Origin: Sipunculus nudus
Lineage: Eukaryota; Annelida; Sipuncula; Golfingiida; Sipunculidae
Direction: 5' to 3'
DNA: 64,000 bases
Assembly (NCBI GenBank): GCA_026874595.1
Contig: CM049314.1
Coordinates: forward strand, 35,631,229-35,695,228
In this document: in pieces, positions 58,874 through 64,000 of the stretch
Layout: every line of letters begins with the position of its first letter
Numbering within the stretch: the stretch's first letter is position 1
Notes under the pieces: model-generated
Told to the model about the DNA's origin: nothing
What the model saw: only the letters and a program-made list of their open reading frames with translations
The model's database searches: none
Program-made: the position numbers and the translations under genes

Positions 58874-60189
58874 CTACTAAAGTTGGTACACATTGAGACC
58901 CTTGTCTCAGGTAGAATCGCATGCAATATGGACCGGGTTTTTAATACAATCATCCTGTCTGAGGAATGATACGTCTGTCATGTACTCTGAAACCCTGTGT
59001 TTATTGCTATCGGCTCCCAAAATAGTCCCGGTCGGCGTGGTGGTAGTGGATGTCATATGAGCCCTCATTTTACCTAGAGCGATGCTCAGTTCACCAAGCC
59101 CTTTGCCGTTTACATCGAAAAGTTCCACACAGTTCTCTTATGATGTAAATATCGCAGTTCCTGTTGCTCGTAACTTCCACAAGATTGTCTGTGGAGAGGT
59201 TCTATTTCCACAACTCCTTGTCGTCTGAGCTATAATTATATACGTCAGCTTCTTGAGGAGCATAAGATATCAACACATTTCATAATGAATCGAGCGTGAT
59301 ACGGAGATGTCAAAATTAATAATAAACAATATCTTGTTTGAACTTATCTCTACTTCTGACATCCATTTCTCGTAAATGTTTTCAAAGAAACCTGTCCTTA
59401 TACGCTGAGATGCAGATGACATTTCGTGACGTCATTAAGGTAGACGAATTACCTGTAAACAAGTCCTCTTCGTTTTCTGATACAACCGTGGCAGAGCCAT
59501 GTGATAAGGCACTTCGCTCTTTCAACGGCACTTGCAATTTCCAATATTACTCTCGGAAAACGTTCATTTTGTTATTAATGGTTCTGTAGCACAGAGCGCA
59601 ATTGTGATATTTGTTTTGTAGGCAAGTTCCTCTTTCCTGCCATTTGAGCTCTGTCTGGGCAAGTAAACTCACATAATTTTCAGTCGAATCATATTCCTCT
59701 CTCAGCAGACAGTCTGTATAAACAAGTGCTTTATACACACAGCAAAAATACTAGTATACGTTTGAATACTTCTTGCAAGAACTTGCAGACGCTTTTTCTC
59801 TTTAATTTTCCCAGTGAATGCGAGCCAAAGCCCGGGAACTTATTATGCCTTTCCCAGCAGTACTCGCAAAATTCCCCTGTCCCCAGCAAGTGTTGCACGT
59901 ATCCGTATGGCGGAGTAACTTTATCTGACCGTTGGTTTGTTCTATTGGACTTTTCAACGGGAGATTTTCGACCTTCCCCTCTGGCAATTCCGTGCGTTTC
60001 CGTCAGGACAGGTAACGAAATTACTAATTAGGGTAGCTTTTTCAGCGATACTGTCGAGACACTGTGTGCATTAAGTATGTAAAGAACAAAGTTTTCGTGG
60101 GACTCTTTGGGCTAAGGGTTAAAAACATATCTAACTCTTGAGCATACCGCTTCTGCTACAAAAGATTGCTTTGATGAAGTAGTCGCCAT
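58874..60189 (-). pseudogene. TRIM pseudogene, unit C (near full length, internally deleted)
   Basis: It aligns with the intact TRIM gene from start to stop, but about 470 bp between the coiled coil and the propeller (parent 2,520-2,990) are missing. Frameshifts and stops occur throughout. The first RING cysteine pair is destroyed, while one propeller stretch stays open (58,907-59,128, with ELSIALGKM, GTILGADSNKHRVSEY). The ATG context and splice acceptor region are still recognisable (60,187-60,215). It is more decayed than the unit B copy but longer. Confidence 0.9.
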
Positions 60190-60534
60190 CTGTAAAATCT
60201 GTCAAACAAAGAAGGAAACGTTTTAGTACGTCAAAAGGATGAACTATCTTTAACTGTTCGATCCAAAAAGGTATAAGTCTAGTCTAAACTCGAAGACTCC
60301 GGACCTCATACTAGGTCTATGTAGATTATTTTCAATATCACCTGGCCTATAACAAATATACACTGTTAAAGGGTATTTTCAGTACAATATGTTGAACGCA
60401 TTCAGCATTCTTTCATGTTACTTTCCACAAAAAAGTTAATATTTTTATTATTTAAATGATGAAACTTGAAAACATAGAAAAAACGGTTCACTCTGAATAG
60501 GAGTCTTTAAGATAAAATGGATCCCCATCATTTC
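60190..60534. other. 5' flank of the unit C TRIM pseudogene, second empty foldback site
   Basis: It aligns with 3,730-3,934 and then 5,823 onward. The place of the foldback element reads GAACGCATTCAGCATTC (60,395-60,411) with no insertion. Confidence 0.55.
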
Positions 60535-60605
60535 ACTCTGAATGGGATTTGAACCCATGGTCTTCCGCTTTCCAGTCGGTTGATTTATTACTGCTTCCAG
60601 TACCG
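60535..60605 (-). other. tRNA-like / tRNA-derived SINE fragment
   Basis: The minus strand shows an A-box-like TGGAAGCAGTAA, then CAACCGACTGGAAAGCGGAA and a good B-box/T-arm GGGTTCAAATCCC. A full cloverleaf acceptor stem is not evident, so a tRNA pseudogene or SINE head is likelier than a working tRNA. Short remains (CCGATCGGTT) stand at the same place in units A (5,950) and B (40,060). Confidence 0.4.
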
Positions 60606-61925
60606 GTCAATTTATTAATATCTTACATTTCAAGAGAGATTAAAGGGCTTTCTGGATCTGACGTTAAAAGGCACTTAAAAGAATCTGTAGTAACAAATGG
60701 TGTCCTGTGAACTAACAGACTGATGAACCGTTTACGAAATAAGGGCTTCCGTTAAATCTTAAAAATCATAGTTATTATAAAGTTATACATCTGTAAAAAT
60801 ATTAAATTAAAGTGGAAGAATGTGCTTTAGCCTCAGATGTGTTCCTGTCACTTCTAATGAAACGATAATTTATCTCACGATACAATACTTATTTGCATTA
60901 TAAACTTACGATACGATCACGGAGACGCATATTAAAAGAAAATGAATGGTCTTCTTTGATTAGGTGTGCCATGCTGGTGCCTCTATGTTTCAGAAATAAA
61001 GAATAATGAACATGTCCCTCTGATTAGGCGGCGGTAAGCCAAATATGTGGGGATGAACCGAGGCCTGGACACCTTGTTTGGCTTATCACATGCAAGGCTG
61101 CTAACTATTATAAAATACCGTAGTTGGCTAGATACACGGATAAATAGTTACTAGGTTTCTCACATTTTGCTGGTCATATAACATCAACGTATCGACACAG
61201 GGACATCTGATGATAACATTTGATTTTCTATGTACCGATTATTCTTTACTGCCTTACCTGTCTCCATGTGAACATTGAAGCAATCTGGTTACATCAGCTC
61301 CTTAGAATCAGTGCAGACAAATATGAAAAAGAGTTGAGGGCTTTTCTATTACTGGTGCCTTCCGGATTATGTCTTAATTGTTCATGATGCATCAGTCTAT
61401 AATGCGTTTTGTACTTTTGTAGTCAATATAGAATGGCAAAGTTTTCATGGCAGGAATAAAGGCAAAGAGAAAAATATTTATTAATCAACAAGGGCCTTGA
61501 AACCAAAAGCTTCCCTCCGAAGGTTTACCACCTGACAATACAATAAAGGCATGGATTTTTATTTCTATTTTTTTTTCAGTGTTTTGTTTACTTTAATTAA
61601 TCTTTGCATAAACAAAACCTGCAGAATTGTTGTCGGTGTTTAGAGACCCAAGGCACTTAGTTCCTGGAATACGGAACAGCTCACAAATTAACATGACCTA
61701 AGCAACAGCTGGACTGACACGAACTTTGCATAATGAAAACATATCTGTTTTAGGGCATGATGATGCGTTTTAGTACTCTGATGTGATGGGTTGTGCTTAT
61801 ACACAGACTGGACAAATTAATGAAATGCTAGGTACAGAATATAAAGATAATGTTTCATAAAATCCTATCATATAAAAATTGAACTTGTCTTTGATATGAC
61901 ATAAAACCTATTTTACCAAAAAAAA
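60606..61925. other. AT-rich DNA of unit C, nothing recognised
   Basis: No frame, repeat array or element end that I can support. Confidence 0.4.
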
Positions 61926-61929
61926 TAAC

Positions 61930-63100
61930 ACTGAGGCGCAAACTAAGGTGTAAATGCAAGCGCAAGCTAAGTAAACGTCACCAAGGGGTCATGATACATA
62001 GCTGAGCCATGATCTGTTGCAAGAGAAATTGTAACAACTTAGCATTTCACAACTGTGTCTGCAGTAGTTGTGAATAACGTATCCATTGAGGTCCTTCAAA
62101 ATAATTAAATTCATATTTATAGACATATTTGCCATTGTTGGGGCACATTCTTTCGTTTTATGCATTAAAAGTGAACAGTTTGTTTACTGGCCCCCCAAGA
62201 TGAAGTGTTCACCATTATTTCGAAGTCTAAAAAAATGAAAACATATAGATACCACCACCATTCTACAAAGGCTTTACATGGTAAAGAAATCTACCAATTT
62301 TAAAAACAATCAATGCAATTGTTATTGATATATCTTAGTTAATGATGCTAACTTTTTTTAGTTGTGTCCGCAACAGTTCTGAAGAACTAGCTTGTGTGAT
62401 TATATTTCGCATGTTACATAGTGATAATATTATATATGGGCATGATGCACAATATTTTTTTAAATGCAGATGTAATTTTAGCCTTGAACACAAACTCGGG
62501 TCTGATTTTCTTAGTGTTCACTGAAAATAGTTCACCGTGGCCAAATCTTTAGCTTTCAAGTAAATTTTAGCAGAACCCCTCCAGATGTTCAGTTAAAGGT
62601 TTCTACTTCTAAAACGGACTTATTGACAGAGGACTGCCACTATATAGGTGGTAACTCATGATACAACGGCATTTTTATTTTATTTTTTTTTTCAATTTTC
62701 ATGGATAAAGATTAAATTTGTGTAGAGTTAAATGTATTTAGCCGAAAAAGACCAATATAATTTTAAACAAATTTATAGAAAACCGTGAAATCATTTACAT
62801 ATACATTAAATTGTAGCATTATCAGCAGTTTCTCTGTAAAACTATGGAAAACCAAATATTGGTCTGTGTGTGAGAGAGAGTGAGACAGACAGAATTCCTA
62901 GTCCCTGACAGACAAAAGAACTGAGAAATTAATACTGATATAAAATAACCTGAAACAACATGTTTATTTCCTGGAGGATCAAAAGGAAACCGTAGTGAGA
63001 AGTACAGAGAAACAAAATATGTCATAGGTGTGCACTGCTCTTTAAAACAAAGACGGCGCTAGTACCAATGAACAGAGCTCGTCAACAGATGTGATTTACA
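61930..63100. other. duplicated non-coding block, copy of 7,690-8,160
   Basis: See the copy at 7,690. Here it is stretched by an insertion between about 62,170 and 63,020, in which only AT-rich DNA and a GA-rich run (62,868-62,892) are seen. Confidence 0.5.
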
Positions 63101-63329
63101 CATTGATATACACAATCAGGAATACTCCATACTCAATGAATATATTTATTTACCGACACAATAAAAAATTTGAAATAAGGTATTATGATGAAAATGGAAT
63201 TGTTGTAAACATTATGCCTTATCGTATCACAACCGGCACGTGTAAACGTAAATGGTACCATTGGAAGGGAAAACACATGATAAAAACTTACGTTAATGAA
63301 TTGCACGTAAGGATCGACGATAGAATAGG

Positions 63330-64000
63330 CGCAGGGGGCGGACTCTATCTAGAAATTGGAATAATACACGACTAAAGAGCGGCGCCACGATTTGCGTCTC
63401 GCACCGATGCCTTCTCTATACCTGTGAATACAATTCATTACCAGCCCACTGTAATTCCTGCACCAGTGTGATGAGCCCCCTTTTTAAGATTCTCTATTCG
63501 CCCCCGGTGAATAGTAACCTTTGCCATTTAAAAGTGCGTACGGGCCATATTTCACAATAACAAAAGAGTACCCACTTGTTTATCCGTTTCATGAAAAGGA
63601 CATCTTTGAACATGTTTGACCCATTTCACATGAATGAGAGAATGGATCTTTTCATCTCCTGGGAAATAAGGCTCGAATGTAGATACCACTCTGACTTAAG
63701 CTGTGACCAATGTTCCAATAAATCTAAATAGCTTTTGTTATTTTTGTCTTTCTCAGACCTAGCGCAACGATTTATTCAGAACTGCGCCTTTAACAACACG
63801 GAAACAAGTGGGTAAAGCTTTGGAGCGAGATCAAATAATGACAATACCATCTATATATTAATAGCGTAAGGCGATTTTAGTGTGTGCTGCCTGGACAGTT
63901 TTTCTTCGGAGGCCCTATATGGCGTTTGAGTGCATTTCGAGGTCACTGGCCCGAAATAATTCCCTTCTCTTTTTTTAAGAATTGTTTGGCAGGCCTTCCT
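63330..64000. other. duplicated non-coding block, copy 3 of 8,560-9,060; unit C continues past the window
   Basis: CAGGGGGCGGACT, TATACCTGTGAATACAA, CAATAACAAAAGAGTACCCA and CATGAATGAGAGAATGGATC match 8,578-8,890 in order. If unit C is complete, a third IgGFc receptor gene should lie beyond the window. Confidence 0.6.

Noticed and set aside
63091-63375. 94-codon plus-strand frame in unit C
   Set aside because: It runs from a unique AT-rich stretch into the duplicated non-coding block at 63,330 and has no recognisable domain. It is kept as a possible but unsupported frame.

Overview
The window is animal genomic DNA, most likely from a bivalve mollusc. The evidence is spliced genes with GT-AG introns, AT-rich intergenic DNA, long (TA)n and poly-C/poly-G tracts, and several tandem-repeat-containing elements with ~155-bp monomers and an ACGG-rich tail, of the pearl/CvA/DTC84 kind known from oysters and clams. 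The protein families (a TRIM protein and membrane proteins with an IgGFc-binding domain) fit a molluscan immune-type gene cluster.

The layout is a decayed tandem segmental duplication of about two and a half units, roughly 1-39,300 (unit A), 39,300-57,900 (unit B) and 57,900 to the window end (unit C, cut off). Each unit starts with a TRIM gene on the minus strand, followed by long non-coding blocks that align between units. Units A and B then carry an IgGFc-binding-domain receptor gene on the plus strand. The unit A TRIM gene is an intact 634-codon frame. Its unit B and unit C counterparts are pseudogenes, and a fourth relic of the TRIM 3' end lies near 16.8-17.15 kb.

The two receptor genes (27,645-32,695 and 47,105-54,232) each have six coding exons with identical phases. 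They predict type I membrane proteins of 520 and 514 residues: signal peptide, one IgGFc-binding domain, short linker, one membrane segment, and a ~50-residue cytoplasmic tail. The tail carries an SH3-type proline motif, an ITIM-like V-Y-Y-T-H-L and a C-terminal Y-Q-S-V or Y-Q-S-M. I infer that they are signalling receptors rather than secreted mucin-like proteins. In both genes an in-frame stop lies directly behind the donor of the big exon, so intron retention would give a secreted form.

Unit A is inflated by young insertions, and the paralogous units act as empty-site controls. These are: a 1.88-kb foldback element built of ACCGAAAAGT-like decamers (3,935-5,814); a 521-bp MITE (11,673-12,193); a pogo-like end (13,791); a LINE reverse-transcriptase relic (17,337-17,690); a pearl-like element (about 18,640-27,203) that hosts a 6.5-kb LTR element with two 498-bp LTRs that look identical and no visible gag/pol; and a RecQ-helicase-like fragment in an intron (29,070-29,356). 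Unit B has a ~165-bp array of TGACCTTGACCTT-bearing repeats in intron 1 of its receptor gene. Both units end in a ~130-bp GGCGCCAC array.

All homology statements come from reading by eye. No alignment, database search or expression evidence was available.
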